Positions 26,356 through 35,657 of a stretch of 64,000 nt of DNA are shown piece by piece. The notes beneath the pieces were generated by a model. That model worked only from the letters and a program-made list of their open reading frames with translations, was not told where the DNA came from and ran no database searches. Source of the DNA: Xanthomonas codiaei (GTDB lineage Bacteria; Pseudomonadota; Gammaproteobacteria; Xanthomonadales; Xanthomonadaceae); contig NZ_MDEC01000025.1 in assembly GCF_002939785.1 (NCBI RefSeq), positions 1 to 64,000 on the forward strand, written 5' to 3'. Within the stretch, counting starts at the first letter, position 1, and the number at the start of each line of letters is the position of its first letter. A program made the position numbers and the translations under genes.

Positions 26356-29300
26356 TCAGAACTGGTAGCGGAAACCCAGCTGCAGCGCCCAGCGGGAGAT
26401 GCCGCGATCGTCGTAGATCGTGGACTGGTCCGGTGTATTGAAGCGGTACACGTACTTGCCGCTGGCCGCGTCGACACCGCCGTACTCAACGATGCCGCGC
26501 ATGCCTGGGAAGCCATATTCGTCGACACGGCCCCACTTCTTGTTGAGCAGGTTGCCGACGTTCATGACGTCCAGCCAGATGGAGGCCTTGTTGTCCTTGA
26601 AGAAGCCAGGAATTTCCTGCTCGATATGCAGATCGAACTGGTTGATCCAGGAGTTGCGTGCGCCATTACGCTCGGCAACCTGACCACGACGGGCGGCCAG
26701 ATACTCGTTGCCTTCGATGTAGTTCCAGAACGCCTGTTCTTCTGCCGCGGTACCGAACAGCACATCGCCGCGACCGGCCGGGATGTACAGCAGGTCGTTC
26801 AAGCGACCATCGCCATTGGCGTCGTTGTCGAACGCATAGCTGTACGGGCGACCGTTACGACCCTGGTAGATCAGGCCGACCTTGGTCTCGTAATCGCCGA
26901 AAAACGCATGCTTCCAGTTCAAGGTACCGAGGATGCTGTTCTTGACTTCGTACGCGGCGGTCGAGGCGACATTCTCGTTAGCCTGGAACACCGCATTGTT
27001 GCCCAGCTGCGACCCGGAGGTCGAACTGGTCAGACCACTGACTTCATCGGCGTCGGTGTAGGTGTAGTACAGGCCCCACGACCAGTCACCACCATTGAAG
27101 GGCTTGTTCAGGCCGATGGTGAAGCTCTCGCTACCGCCCTTGTCGGTCGGACGCGCGATGATCGCATCGTTGAAGCGCGGATCGCGCGAGCCGCGCGCAT
27201 CGACCACCGAAGCGGTGCCACGCACACATGCCGCCGGAGCGCCTGCACCGGTCGGGTTGCGACCATCGACCAGCCAGCAGGCCGGATTCAGGCCAGGAGT
27301 ATTCCAGTACAGATTACGACCATCCTGACCCACGCGGCTGGTATTGCCCAGATTGAGCTGCTGGTAGTAGATCGCCTCGTTGACCTTGGTCACCACCGCC
27401 TCGGCAGATGCCACGATGCCGTACCAGGGCAGCTCGGTATCGAATGCCAGGTTGGCCTTCCATACAGACGGCTGACCCAGCTTGCTGTCGACGAAATCGA
27501 CGGACTGCGTAGCGCCATTCAACGAACCATTACCGATCGGCTGATTGTTGATGTCAGGCGTGAAGCGAATGCCGTTGGTGTTTACCAGCGTCTGACTGGA
27601 GAAGTTGTAATCGGTATACGCCAGACCGGTGTTGGAGTACGGGTTGGACAACCACACGGTTGCCGCGGCGCCCTGGAACAGGCCCACGCCGCCACGCAGC
27701 TGGGTGGGGCGATCGCTGTTGAAGGTGTAGTTGAAGCCGAAGCGCGGCTCGAACAGGCCATTGCCGTCGATGGTCTGGTCGTTACGGAAGCCGAACAGCG
27801 TCGATGCAGTGGCGTTGTAGGCAGGGCTGTTCTTGACCATCGGCTCGTCGTAACGCACGCCGAACGTCAACGTCAGGTTGTTGTTGACCGCCCAGGTATC
27901 CTGCAAGAACACGCCGACATTGCGCATGCCCCAATCCGCGGCGATATCGTCGATGTTGCCGCTATTGGAACGCGAGTAGCGGTAGTTCAGCGGGCGATTG
28001 GCCGCATAGTCGGCGATCGAGTTAAACGTGTAAGAACCGAAGACACGCTGACCGAACAGGTTGAACAGGTCGTTGTCTTCGTAATCGAAGCCGAACTTGA
28101 CGGTATGGTCGTTCAAGAACAGCGTGCCTGCGAAGAACGCATTCCAGGTCTCGGTGCGCAGCTCGTTGGCCTGGGTGCTCTGCTCGGTGCCCAGATTGAC
28201 GGTGTTGTTGCCAATACGCACGGCCACCGCAGGCAGCTGAGACGCGGCAGTGCGCACTGCCGAATAATCGCGATACGACACCTTGGCTTCAGTCGAGAAG
28301 GTATCGGTCCAGTCGCTGAACAGCTGCGCCGTATAGGTCTTGAGGCTGAAGTCACGCACGTAATGGAAGGAGTTAAGCGACAGCGCCTGATTGCCGAAGC
28401 CGTTGAGGTTGGCGGTGCTCTGCTCGCTCTCGCCGTAGCGCAGCGAGGCGCGGTGCTTGTCGGAGATATTCCAGTCGAGCTTGAAGCCCTTTTCTTCGGA
28501 GTCCGAATCCAGTGCCGGCAGCGCCAGGGTTCCCGGATCGAACCCATAGATGTTGCGCGAGATGTCGATGATCCGATCGACGTCCGCCTGCTGGATCTGC
28601 ACGATGTTGCTTGCGCCCGACCCGATCGGGCCGTAGCCGGAGGCGCCGGTGAACACGCCCTTGCCCTTGTACTTCTCGTAGTTGGCGAAGAAGAACAGCT
28701 TGTCCTTGATGACCGGGCCGCCCAGGGTCAGACCGTAGGTGGTTTCGTTATCGAACAGCTGCGGACGGATATCGTTCTGATTCTTGCCCGACCAGTCGTT
28801 CTCACGGTAGGTGCCGTAGACCGAACCGTGGAATTCATTGGTACCGGACTTGGTGACCGCGTTGATCACGCCGCCGGTCGCGCCGGTGATGGTGACGTCG
28901 TAATTGGCGACGTCGACGGAGATTTCGTCGATGACGTCCATCGAGAACGGCTGACGCGGGGTCGGCAAGCCGTTAGATTCCAGGCCGAAGGCGTCGTTGG
29001 TGCTGATGCCGTCCACGCGGATCAGGTTGAAGCGCGGATTCTGGCCGCCCACCGAGATCTCGTTACGTGCTTTGTCGGTCTGCGCCACGCGCGGATCCAG
29101 GCGCACATAGTCCTGCAGGTTGCGGTTGATCGAGGGCAGCGATTCGATCTGCTCGCGGGTCACGTTGGTACCGGTGCCCATCTTGTTGGCGCTGAACAGC
29201 GCCGAGCCGTAATCGCCACCGATCGCCTGCACCGCACCCAGCGTGGTCACATCACCGCCCAGCGAAGCATCGACGCTGTTGACCTGATTGAGGTTCAGGT

Positions 29301-29601
29301 ACACGCCCTCTTCGGTCTTGGTGCCTTCGCCCGACTTGGTGATGGTGATGGTGTACGGGCCACCCACACGCAGGCCGCGCGCGTTATAGCGTCCGCTGGC
29401 ATCGGTGGTGGCGCGGCTGACCGTCCCGGACTCCACGTGCGTGATGGTGACTTCGGCGTTCGGGACGGGCTGGCCGCCACTGCCGGTCACCAGGCCGGCA
29501 ACGCCAGCCGAGGTGCTTTGCGCAAACACAGGAGCGGCGGCGAGCGCGGCGACAAGGCCAAGCGTGAGCTTGGACATGCGGAGACAACGTGGGTGGGTCA
29601 T
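26356..29601 (-). CDS. oar: Oar-like TonB-dependent outer-membrane receptor
   Basis: 1081 residues from the ATG at 29601, preceded by GAGG at nine bases. The signal peptide is MSKLTLGLVAALAAAPVFAQ. A carboxypeptidase-regulatory-like (CnaB-type) beta domain of about 90 residues (GVAGLVTGSGGQPVPNAEVT to YNARGLRVGGPYTI) precedes the plug domain (NLQDYVRLDPRV, RVDGISTNDAFGLESNG) and a large beta-barrel ending in LQLGFRYQF, with terminal Phe. This family transports or binds peptides or proteins across the outer membrane and is expanded in Xanthomonas; the substrate is unknown. It is monocistronic, with a hairpin in its 5' leader. Confidence 0.92.
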   Translation of the reverse strand: MTHPRCLRMSKLTLGLVAALAAAPVFAQSTSAGVAGLVTGSGGQPVPNAEVTITHVESGTVSRATTDASGRYNARGLRVGGPYTITITKSGEGTKTEEGVYLNLNQVNSVDASLGGDVTTLGAVQAIGGDYGSALFSANKMGTGTNVTREQIESLPSINRNLQDYVRLDPRVAQTDKARNEISVGGQNPRFNLIRVDGISTNDAFGLESNGLPTPRQPFSMDVIDEISVDVANYDVTITGATGGVINAVTKSGTNEFHGSVYGTYRENDWSGKNQNDIRPQLFDNETTYGLTLGGPVIKDKLFFFANYEKYKGKGVFTGASGYGPIGSGASNIVQIQQADVDRIIDISRNIYGFDPGTLALPALDSDSEEKGFKLDWNISDKHRASLRYGESEQSTANLNGFGNQALSLNSFHYVRDFSLKTYTAQLFSDWTDTFSTEAKVSYRDYSAVRTAASQLPAVAVRIGNNTVNLGTEQSTQANELRTETWNAFFAGTLFLNDHTVKFGFDYEDNDLFNLFGQRVFGSYTFNSIADYAANRPLNYRYSRSNSGNIDDIAADWGMRNVGVFLQDTWAVNNNLTLTFGVRYDEPMVKNSPAYNATASTLFGFRNDQTIDGNGLFEPRFGFNYTFNSDRPTQLRGGVGLFQGAAATVWLSNPYSNTGLAYTDYNFSSQTLVNTNGIRFTPDINNQPIGNGSLNGATQSVDFVDSKLGQPSVWKANLAFDTELPWYGIVASAEAVVTKVNEAIYYQQLNLGNTSRVGQDGRNLYWNTPGLNPACWLVDGRNPTGAGAPAACVRGTASVVDARGSRDPRFNDAIIARPTDKGGSESFTIGLNKPFNGGDWSWGLYYTYTDADEVSGLTSSTSGSQLGNNAVFQANENVASTAAYEVKNSILGTLNWKHAFFGDYETKVGLIYQGRNGRPYSYAFDNDANGDGRLNDLLYIPAGRGDVLFGTAAEEQAFWNYIEGNEYLAARRGQVAERNGARNSWINQFDLHIEQEIPGFFKDNKASIWLDVMNVGNLLNKKWGRVDEYGFPGMRGIVEYGGVDAASGKYVYRFNTPDQSTIYDDRGISRWALQLGFRYQF

Positions 29602-30242
29602 TTCGGTGGCCTCGATACAGGTTGGGCAGTGACAAAAAGCGCAGTCAGCCCAACCGTTCCCGGGGTTGGGCTGCCGATGATCTGGGGTCCCTCGCCGCGC
29701 GGCTGGTTGCCGCCGCAACGGTTAACAACAGATTAACACGCTAAAGCCTGATTGTGACGGCGGCGTGACAAAGTTCGCACAGTGCAACATGAACTGCACA
29801 TGCGGCTCCGTAGACGCCAGATTGCGCAAGGTCGCACCGAGAGCGCGATGCAGGTCTCGACTTCCGGCCGTTCTGCCGGGTGGACGCGGGAAAGGGTCTC
29901 TCCAGTGTTTCGGTGCGCTGATCTGGCGACCAGGAAGCTGTCCCGATTGTGACAAGCCGCCTGGACCTGGCTTGGCAACCTTCCGCATGCGTGGAGCTCG
30001 CACTGCTCGACAAGAGTCCGGGGGACGCATTGTCGATGCGTGCGCCCTTTATCGCCCCGCCACCGCCGGTTGGGCCAGACAGCGCACTATTGCTCTCTCC
30101 GGACAGACTCGCCATCAAGGCGCTCGCGGCGCACAAGGCATGGCAATCGAATGCGTCCGAGCAGCGCCATGCCTTCCCCAGCGCATCTACATCCCCAGAG
30201 CGCCCGCATCCAGATGTGCGACGCCCCTACTCCATCAGCGCC
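29602..30242. other. Long intergenic region upstream of the Oar-like receptor
   Basis: About 640 bp between the receptor start and the marC stop. The 130 bases next to the receptor are likely its leader and promoter, with AT-rich stretches at 29720-29760 (TTAACAACAGATTAACACGC). They carry a 10-bp hairpin at 29646-29673. The rest has only short frames with atypical composition and no ribosome binding sites, so I see no gene in it. Confidence 0.5.
29646..29673 (-). promoter_or_regulatory. Hairpin in the 5' leader of the TonB receptor gene
   Basis: Arms CAGCCCAACC (29646-29655) and its complement (29664-29673) flank an eight-base loop. It lies 45-72 bases upstream of the start codon. On the minus strand a TTTTT follows some ten bases after the stem, so an attenuator or a translation-control element is possible. 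Confidence 0.45.
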
Positions 30243-30842
30243 TTAAATCGACACCGGTAACTTGAAATACGTCCCCAGGCCATCCAGGAACATCTGCACC
30301 GAGATCGCCACCAGCAACATGCCCATCAGGCGTTCGACCGCGGTGAGTGCGCGGTGACCCAGCAGCTTGTACAGCAGCGGTGCGGAAGCCAGGATCGAGG
30401 AGGCGCCGATCCAGGCGATCATCAGCGCCAGGCTCCAGTCCCACAGCCGGGTGGGCTCGTTGCTGCCCATCAGCATCACCGCCGCCATGCCCGAGGGACC
30501 GGCCACCAGCGGGATGGCCAGCGGCACGATGAAGGGCTCTCCATCGGGAATCTCGCCCATCAGGCCTTCCGGCCGCGGAAAGATCATGCGGATACCGATC
30601 AGGAACAGCACGATGCCGCCGGCGATCGCCACCGACTCCTGGCGCAGGTGCATCAGCTCCAGCGCGTACTTGCCACCCCATAGGAAGGCCATCAGCACGC
30701 ACAGGGCGATCAGCAGTTCGCGCGCCAGCACGAAGCGTTGTCGCTTGGGCGGCAGCGGTTTGAGCACGCTGAGAAACACCGGGATGTTGCCCAACGGGTC
30801 GAGGATCAGGAACAGCAGCAGGGCTGCCGACAGAATGGTCAT
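30243..30842 (-). CDS. MarC/YhgN family inner-membrane protein
   Basis: 199 residues from the ATG at 30842, overlapping the SDR stop by 4 bp (ATGA). Six hydrophobic spans with the family motifs LILDPLGNIPVFLSVLKPL at the N-terminus, GGIVLFLIGIRMIF, and PLAIPLVAGPSGMAAVMLM in the middle. MarC-family proteins have six helices and no proven transport substrate; the former link to multiple antibiotic resistance has been withdrawn. It is the last gene of the grx-SDR-marC operon. Confidence 0.9.
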   Translation of the reverse strand: MTILSAALLLFLILDPLGNIPVFLSVLKPLPPKRQRFVLARELLIALCVLMAFLWGGKYALELMHLRQESVAIAGGIVLFLIGIRMIFPRPEGLMGEIPDGEPFIVPLAIPLVAGPSGMAAVMLMGSNEPTRLWDWSLALMIAWIGASSILASAPLLYKLLGHRALTAVERLMGMLLVAISVQMFLDGLGTYFKLPVSI

Positions 30843-31579
30843 ACCGAAGGGCTCCAGATCGCACCGCGGTGCGGAGCACCTGCCATGGACAACAAGGTGA
30901 CGCAGGCAGCGGCATAGCGCGCGGGGTCGGCTGCGTCGGCGTCTTCCTGATGGGTGAAGGCACGCGCGCGCAGGGCGGTGCGCATGGGGCCCGGCTGCAG
31001 GCCATGGAGACGCACCGGGCCAGCGGCGGTTTCGTGATGCAGGCTGGCGAGCAGACCACGCTGCGCATGCTGGGCGGCGCCATAGGCGCCCCAATAGGCC
31101 TGGCCGACACGCGCCGGGTCGTCCACGACCAAGACCACCGCCGCGTCGTGCTGCTGACGCAGCAGCGGCAGGCAGGCCTGGGTGAGCCAGGCGCGCGCGG
31201 TGAGGTTGACATGGATGCTGCGGGCGAAGGCATCGGGCGCCGCCAGCTCGGCCGGCGTCAGCCCGGCGAAGTCGGCTGCACAATGCAGCACGCCGGACAC
31301 CCCTCCCAGCTCGGCGTGCAGGCGCTGCGCGAGCGCGGCATAGTCGTCCGGCGTGGCGCCGGCCAGGTCCAGCGGATACAGCAAGGGCTCGACGCCCAGC
31401 GCGGCGACCGTGTCGTAGACGCGTTCGAGCGGGCGCACCTTGCGCCCCAGCAGCACCACCGTGGCACCGGCCTGTGCGCACGCCCGCGCCGCGGCGCTGC
31501 CCAGCCCGCCGGCCGCGCCGGTGATCAGCACCACGCGCCCGGTCAGGCCGGCCGAAGCGGCGGACTGCGCTGCACTCAC
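30839..31579 (-). CDS. YciK-like short-chain dehydrogenase with degenerate active site
   Basis: 246 residues with a GTG start at 31579 overlapping the glutaredoxin stop (GTGA). The Rossmann motif is intact: VVLITGAAGGLGSAAARACA. The overall pattern follows E. coli YciK, including WGAYGAAQHAQRG and LQPGPMRTALRARAFTHQED. In YciK the catalytic elements are TSSS and YAASK. Here the equivalent of the Ser strand reads LVVDDPARVG and the Tyr segment reads YGAAQ, so only Tyr of the Ser-Tyr-Lys triad remains. It may bind nucleotide without dehydrogenase activity. It is translationally coupled to grxD and marC. Confidence 0.85.
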   Translation of the reverse strand: MSAAQSAASAGLTGRVVLITGAAGGLGSAAARACAQAGATVVLLGRKVRPLERVYDTVAALGVEPLLYPLDLAGATPDDYAALAQRLHAELGGVSGVLHCAADFAGLTPAELAAPDAFARSIHVNLTARAWLTQACLPLLRQQHDAAVVLVVDDPARVGQAYWGAYGAAQHAQRGLLASLHHETAAGPVRLHGLQPGPMRTALRARAFTHQEDADAADPARYAAACVTLLSMAGAPHRGAIWSPSV

Positions 31580-31896
31580 GGCTGGTAGGCCTCGCTGACG
31601 ATGCGCTTGAGTTCGCCGGCTTCGAACAGTTCCAGCGTGATGTCGCAGCCTCCGATCAACTCGCCGTGGATGAACAACTGCGGGAAGGTGGGCCAGTTGG
31701 AATAGCGCGGCAGGTTGGCGCGTATTTCTGGCTCTTCCAGTACGTTGACCGTGCGCAGCTGGTCGGCGCCGGCGGCCACCAGGGCCTGCACCGCGCGACT
31801 GGAAAAACCGCACATCGGGTATTGCGGGGTGCCCTTCATGAACAGCACGATCGGGTGCTGCTCGACTTCGGCCTGGATCCGTTCCATCACCGGCAT
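31576..31896 (-). CDS. grxD: GrxD, CGFS-type monothiol glutaredoxin
   Basis: 106 residues from the ATG at 31896, with AGGAG at eight bases. The active site is MKGTPQYPMCGFSSRA (CGFS), followed by the glutathione-binding WPTFPQLFIHGELIGGCDI. This family binds and delivers [2Fe-2S] clusters with BolA-like partners. It is the first gene of a three-gene operon and divergent from the superoxide dismutase gene 120 bp away, which suggests a joint link to iron and oxidative stress. Confidence 0.95.
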   Translation of the reverse strand: MPVMERIQAEVEQHPIVLFMKGTPQYPMCGFSSRAVQALVAAGADQLRTVNVLEEPEIRANLPRYSNWPTFPQLFIHGELIGGCDITLELFEAGELKRIVSEAYQP

Positions 31897-32016
31897 TGAA
31901 CTCTCCTGACTGGGAGCGGCAGGCCCGACCGCCGGGTCGGATAGACTTCCGCAAAGGCGCGCATTGTAAGCCTTCACGCGACCTGCCGCCGGACTCCCTT
32001 CGCTGCCCTGCACACC

Positions 32017-32595
32017 ATGCCGATCGAACACCTTGCCCTGCCCTACTCCCGCGCGGCCCTGGAGCCGCATCTATCGGCCGCGACGCTGCAAGCCCACCAT
32101 GATGTGTGCCACCGCAGCGAGGTCGAGCAACTCAACGCCCGTATCGAAGGCAGCGAGTTCGCCGAGCTGACCCTGGACGAGATCATCGGGCAGGCGCAGG
32201 GCAGCCTGTTCCATCTTGCAGCACAGGTGTGGAACCACAATTTCTATTGGCAGTGCCTGCGCCCGCGCGGCGGTGGCGAACCGCTGGGCAGGCTGGCCGA
32301 GCGCATCGGCAAATCGTTCGGCGATTTCGCGCATTTCAAGCAGGAATTCAACCGCGTGGCGCTAGGCACCTTCGGCTCGGGCTGGGTCTGGCTGGTGCAA
32401 CGCCCGGACGGCACCCTGGCCATCGTCGCCACGCCCAATGCGTCCACTCCATTGACCGGACCGGACACGCCGCTGCTCGCCTGCGACATCTGGGAACACG
32501 CGTATTACCTGGATTACCAGCAGGACCGCGCGCAGTACCTGGACGCGTTCTGGAAGCTGATCAACTGGGATTTCGTGGCCAGCCGATTGGGTTGA
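32017..32595 (+). CDS. Atypical Fe/Mn superoxide dismutase
   Basis: 192 residues, full length for the family. It starts MPIEHLALPYSRAALEPHLS and has FHLAAQVWNHNFYWQCLRP, GTFGSGWVWLV and DIWEHAYYLDYQQDRAQYL, so the four metal ligands (His near residue 27, His in WNHNFYW, Asp and His in DIWEH) are present. The usual helix HHxxHHxxYV reads HHDVCHRSEV: the conserved His30 is Cys and the gateway Tyr34 is Glu (E. coli numbering). Such changes usually lower dismutase turnover and alter anion access, so the activity may be modified. The ribosome binding site is poor. Confidence 0.88.
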   Translation: MPIEHLALPYSRAALEPHLSAATLQAHHDVCHRSEVEQLNARIEGSEFAELTLDEIIGQAQGSLFHLAAQVWNHNFYWQCLRPRGGGEPLGRLAERIGKSFGDFAHFKQEFNRVALGTFGSGWVWLVQRPDGTLAIVATPNASTPLTGPDTPLLACDIWEHAYYLDYQQDRAQYLDAFWKLINWDFVASRLG

Positions 32596-32739
32596 GCTGA
32601 GCTGACCATCGAAGCGGCAACCGAACCGGTTCCCGCGTGCGGCGCAGCCCATGCGCGTCAGCAGCGCACACCCTCGCCTGCGAGCCATCCCCCACACCGC
32701 TTGGCTGGTGCGCCGCGGCGCAGGCGGCAGCGCGATCAC

Positions 32740-33885
32740 TCAACCTTCCTGCAGACGCCCGACAACCGGCGCGACCTGCGCAGTGCGCCGCAATGCCTTG
32801 CCCGCCTGCGCCAATGCAGCCGCCAGCGCCTGCGGCGTATCCGCACGCACGGTGGCATGCCCCACCTTGCGGCCTTCGCGCGCCTGCTTGCCGTAGTCGT
32901 GCCAGTGGGCACCCGGCACGGCCAGGAACGCGCCCGCCTCGGGCATGCTGCCCAGCCAGTTCAGCATGCAGGCATGCCCTCGCATCGCCGTGCTGCCCAA
33001 TGGCAGGCCAAGCACCGCACGCAGATGATTTTCGAACTGCGAAGTCTCGGCGCCTTCGATGGTCCAGTGGCCGGAGTTGTGCACGCGCGGGGCGATCTCG
33101 TTGGCAAGCAGTTCGCCATCGCGCACGAACAGCTCCAGCGCGAACACGCCCACGTAGTCCAGCGCCTGGGCGATTGCGCGCGCATGCGTTTCGGCCAGCG
33201 CCTGCATGGCGGCATCCACCCTGGCCGGTGCCAGGCTCGCCGACAGCACGCCATCCACATGCCAGTTCTCGGTCAGCGGCCAGGCGCGGAATTCGCCGTC
33301 GCGACCACGCACCGCCACCACGCTGACTTCGCGCTGGAACGGCACGAAGGCTTCGAGAATCAGCCCAACCTTCTGCGCCTGCGCGCCGAGCGCGTCCCAG
33401 GCGGCATCGGCATCGGCAAGCGTCCTGATGCGGTACTGGCCCTTGCCGTCGTAGCCGAAGCGGCGGGTCTTGAGCACGCAGGGCGCACCAATATGCGCCA
33501 GCGCGGCATCCAGGCCGGCACGATCGTCGATTGCAGCGAACTCTGGCACCGGGATGCTGAGCTCGCGAAACAGGGTCTTTTCGCTGAGCCGGTCCTGCGC
33601 GACCGCCAACGCCTGCGGTCGCGGAAACACCGGCAGCTGCGCGGCCAGATGCTGCGCGCTGGCCGCCGGTACGTTCTCGAAATCGAAGGTGATCACCTCC
33701 GCCTGCGCGGCGAAGGCCGCAAGCGCTGCGGTATCGTCGAACCCACCAACCTGCAGGGGCGCCAACTGTCCTGCGCAGGCATCGGCGGCCGGGTCGAACA
33801 CCGCAACGCGCAGGCCCAGCGGCGCACCGGCCAGCACCAGCATGCGCGCCAGCTGGCCGCCGCCCAGAATGCCGACCATGGTCAT
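32740..33885 (-). CDS. purK: PurK, N5-carboxyaminoimidazole ribonucleotide synthase
   Basis: 381 residues from the ATG at 33885, overlapping the purE stop by 4 bp; a second ATG two codons later is possible. ATP-grasp enzyme: [19 protein letters not shown] at the start, [36 protein letters not shown] and the metal-binding [24 protein letters not shown] motif. It converts AIR, ATP and bicarbonate to N5-CAIR in purine synthesis, upstream of PurE. Confidence 0.96.
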   Translation of the reverse strand: MTMVGILGGGQLARMLVLAGAPLGLRVAVFDPAADACAGQLAPLQVGGFDDTAALAAFAAQAEVITFDFENVPAASAQHLAAQLPVFPRPQALAVAQDRLSEKTLFRELSIPVPEFAAIDDRAGLDAALAHIGAPCVLKTRRFGYDGKGQYRIRTLADADAAWDALGAQAQKVGLILEAFVPFQREVSVVAVRGRDGEFRAWPLTENWHVDGVLSASLAPARVDAAMQALAETHARAIAQALDYVGVFALELFVRDGELLANEIAPRVHNSGHWTIEGAETSQFENHLRAVLGLPLGSTAMRGHACMLNWLGSMPEAGAFLAVPGAHWHDYGKQAREGRKVGHATVRADTPQALAAALAQAGKALRRTAQVAPVVGRLQEG

Positions 33886-34385
33886 TGGCGCGGGTCGTCG
33901 CTGGCCATGACATCGTCGGTCTGCCTGGCGCGGAACTGCGCCAGCGCGTCGCCGATCTGTACTTGCTCGGGCGCCAGCATGGCCGCCGCGAACAAGGCCG
34001 CGTTTGCGGCGCCGGCGTTGCCGATCGCAAACGTCGCCACCGGGATGCCGGCCGGCATCTGCACGATCGACAGCAGCGAATCCATGCCGTTGAGCGCCTT
34101 GGACTGCACCGGCACGCCCAGTACGGGCACTGCGGTCTTGGCCGCTAGCATGCCCGGCAGGTGCGCCGCGCCGCCGGCGCCGGCAATGATCGCGCGCAGG
34201 CCGCGCGCACCAGCCTGCTCGGCGTAGGTGAACAGCACATCCGGCGTGCGGTGCGCCGAGACCACCTTGACTTCGTAGGGCACGCCCAGCGCATCGAGCT
34301 TCTGAGCCGCGTGTTGCATGGTCTCCCAGTCCGAACGGGAGCCCATCACGATGCCGACCAGCGGCGCGGAGTGGTTGGAGGTCAT
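33882..34385 (-). CDS. purE: PurE, N5-CAIR mutase
   Basis: 167 residues, class I PurE. The phosphate-binding segment [14 protein letters not shown] and [14 protein letters not shown] (catalytic His) are present, followed by [19 protein letters not shown] and [15 protein letters not shown]. It moves the carboxyl group of N5-CAIR to give CAIR. It overlaps purK and is divergent from the Trm112-like gene, with only 58 bp between the two starts. Confidence 0.97.
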   Translation of the reverse strand: MTSNHSAPLVGIVMGSRSDWETMQHAAQKLDALGVPYEVKVVSAHRTPDVLFTYAEQAGARGLRAIIAGAGGAAHLPGMLAAKTAVPVLGVPVQSKALNGMDSLLSIVQMPAGIPVATFAIGNAGAANAALFAAAMLAPEQVQIGDALAQFRARQTDDVMASDDPRQ

Positions 34386-34443
34386 GGCCCTGCCCTGCGG
34401 TAAAGACGTATTCTAGCCAATCTCCACGCAAGACAAGACTTCG

Positions 34444-34713
34444 ATGGATCGCAAACTGCTCGACCTGCTGTGCTCGCCCGACACCCGCCAGCCGCTTTCG
34501 CTGCTGGATGGCAAGGGGCTGGACGCACTCAACACCGCCATCGCAGGCGGAACCCTGCAGCGCGCCGATGGCAGCGCGCAGTCGCAGCCGCTGCGCGAGG
34601 CGTTGATCACCCGCGACCGCAAGCAGATCTTCCGCGTCGACGACGGCATCCCGGTATTGCTGGCCGAAGAGGCCATCGCCACCGCGCAGATCGCCGACTT
34701 CCCCGAAAAGTGA
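34444..34713 (+). CDS. Trm112/YcaR-like small protein
   Basis: 89 residues. MDRKLLDLLCSPDTRQPLSL at the N-terminus and FRVDDGIPVLLAEEA at the C-terminus are the family ends. Bacterial members such as E. coli YcaR have paired Cys and an unclear role; in eukaryotes and archaea Trm112 activates methyltransferases. Here only one Cys remains, so the zinc site is lost, and the middle is longer than in YcaR. The stop overlaps the likely GTG start of nadC. Confidence 0.85.
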   Translation: MDRKLLDLLCSPDTRQPLSLLDGKGLDALNTAIAGGTLQRADGSAQSQPLREALITRDRKQIFRVDDGIPVLLAEEAIATAQIADFPEK

Positions 34714-35594
34714 GTTCGCCCGTGCGTACCAGCGCGCCAGAGGCGCCCCCGGCGGCCGTGATCGACGCCGATGTGGCGCGCGCGCTGGCCGAGGATATCG
34801 GCAGCGGCGACGTCACCGCCGCATTATTGCCCGACCAGGCCGACAGCGCCTATCTGCTGTGCAAGCAGGAGGCGGTGATCGCCGGTCGCCCCTGGTTCGA
34901 TGCCACCCACCGCGCGCTCGATCCGCACGTGCGCATCGACTGGCACGTCCACGAAGGCCAGCGCGTGAGCGCCGGCACCGTGCTGGCCATCCTGCAGGGC
35001 CGCAGCCGCAGCCTGGTCAGCGCCGAGCGCACCTCGCTGAATTTCCTGCAGACGCTTTCGGCCACCGCCACCACGACCGCAGCCTATGTTGCCGCAGTGG
35101 CCGGCACCGGCACGCGCATCCTGGATACGCGCAAGACCCTGCCGGGCCTGCGCGCGGCGCAGAAGTACGCGGTGCGTTGCGGCGGCGGCGACAATCACCG
35201 CATCGGCCTGTTCGACACGGTGATGCTGAAGGAAAACCACATCCGCGCCGCCGGCTCGCTGAGCGCGGCGGTGCACGCGGCACGTGCGCAACAGCCGCAG
35301 TTGCCGCTGGTGGTGGAAGTGGAAACGCTGGAGCAGCTGCGCGAAGCCTTGCAGGTGGGCTGCACGCGCATCCTCATCGATGATTTCGATCCGGCCATGC
35401 GGCGCGCTGCCGTGCAGCTGGTGGCTGCGCTACCGCACCAACAGCGCATCCCGCTGGAAGTCTCCGGCAGCGTGGATCTGGCAGGCATCCGCGCCATCGC
35501 GCAAGACGGTGTGGACTGCATTTCCATCGGCGGGTTGACCAAGCACGTGCAGGCGGTGGACCTGTCGCTCAAGCTCGGGCCGCCGCCGTACTGA
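34710..35594 (+). CDS. nadC: NadC, quinolinate phosphoribosyltransferase
   Basis: 294 residues from a GTG at 34710 that overlaps the Trm112-like stop (GTGA); a GTG at 34722 is an alternative. Core motifs are EDIGSGDVTA, SAERTSLNFLQTLSATAT, ILDTRKTLPGLRAAQKYAV, RCGGGDNHRIGLFDTVMLKENHI and LEVSGSVDL. The enzyme makes nicotinate mononucleotide from quinolinate and PRPP in NAD synthesis. Length is typical. Confidence 0.95.
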   Translation: MSSPVRTSAPEAPPAAVIDADVARALAEDIGSGDVTAALLPDQADSAYLLCKQEAVIAGRPWFDATHRALDPHVRIDWHVHEGQRVSAGTVLAILQGRSRSLVSAERTSLNFLQTLSATATTTAAYVAAVAGTGTRILDTRKTLPGLRAAQKYAVRCGGGDNHRIGLFDTVMLKENHIRAAGSLSAAVHAARAQQPQLPLVVEVETLEQLREALQVGCTRILIDDFDPAMRRAAVQLVAALPHQQRIPLEVSGSVDLAGIRAIAQDGVDCISIGGLTKHVQAVDLSLKLGPPPY

Positions 35595-35657
35595 TTTCAC
35601 GCCTGCACGCCGGCCGCTCTGGCAGCCTGCCACGATTGATTGCGTGCGGGATGTTCG

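Noticed and set aside
26626-29736. 1036-codon plus-strand frame opposite the TonB receptor gene
   Set aside because: Antisense shadow; the minus-strand product has a signal peptide, plug and barrel that explain the region.
29765-30265. Plus-strand frames in the gap between the TonB receptor and marC
   Set aside because: No ribosome binding site, Arg/Ala-rich composition and no recognisable motif. I left the stretch as gene-free.
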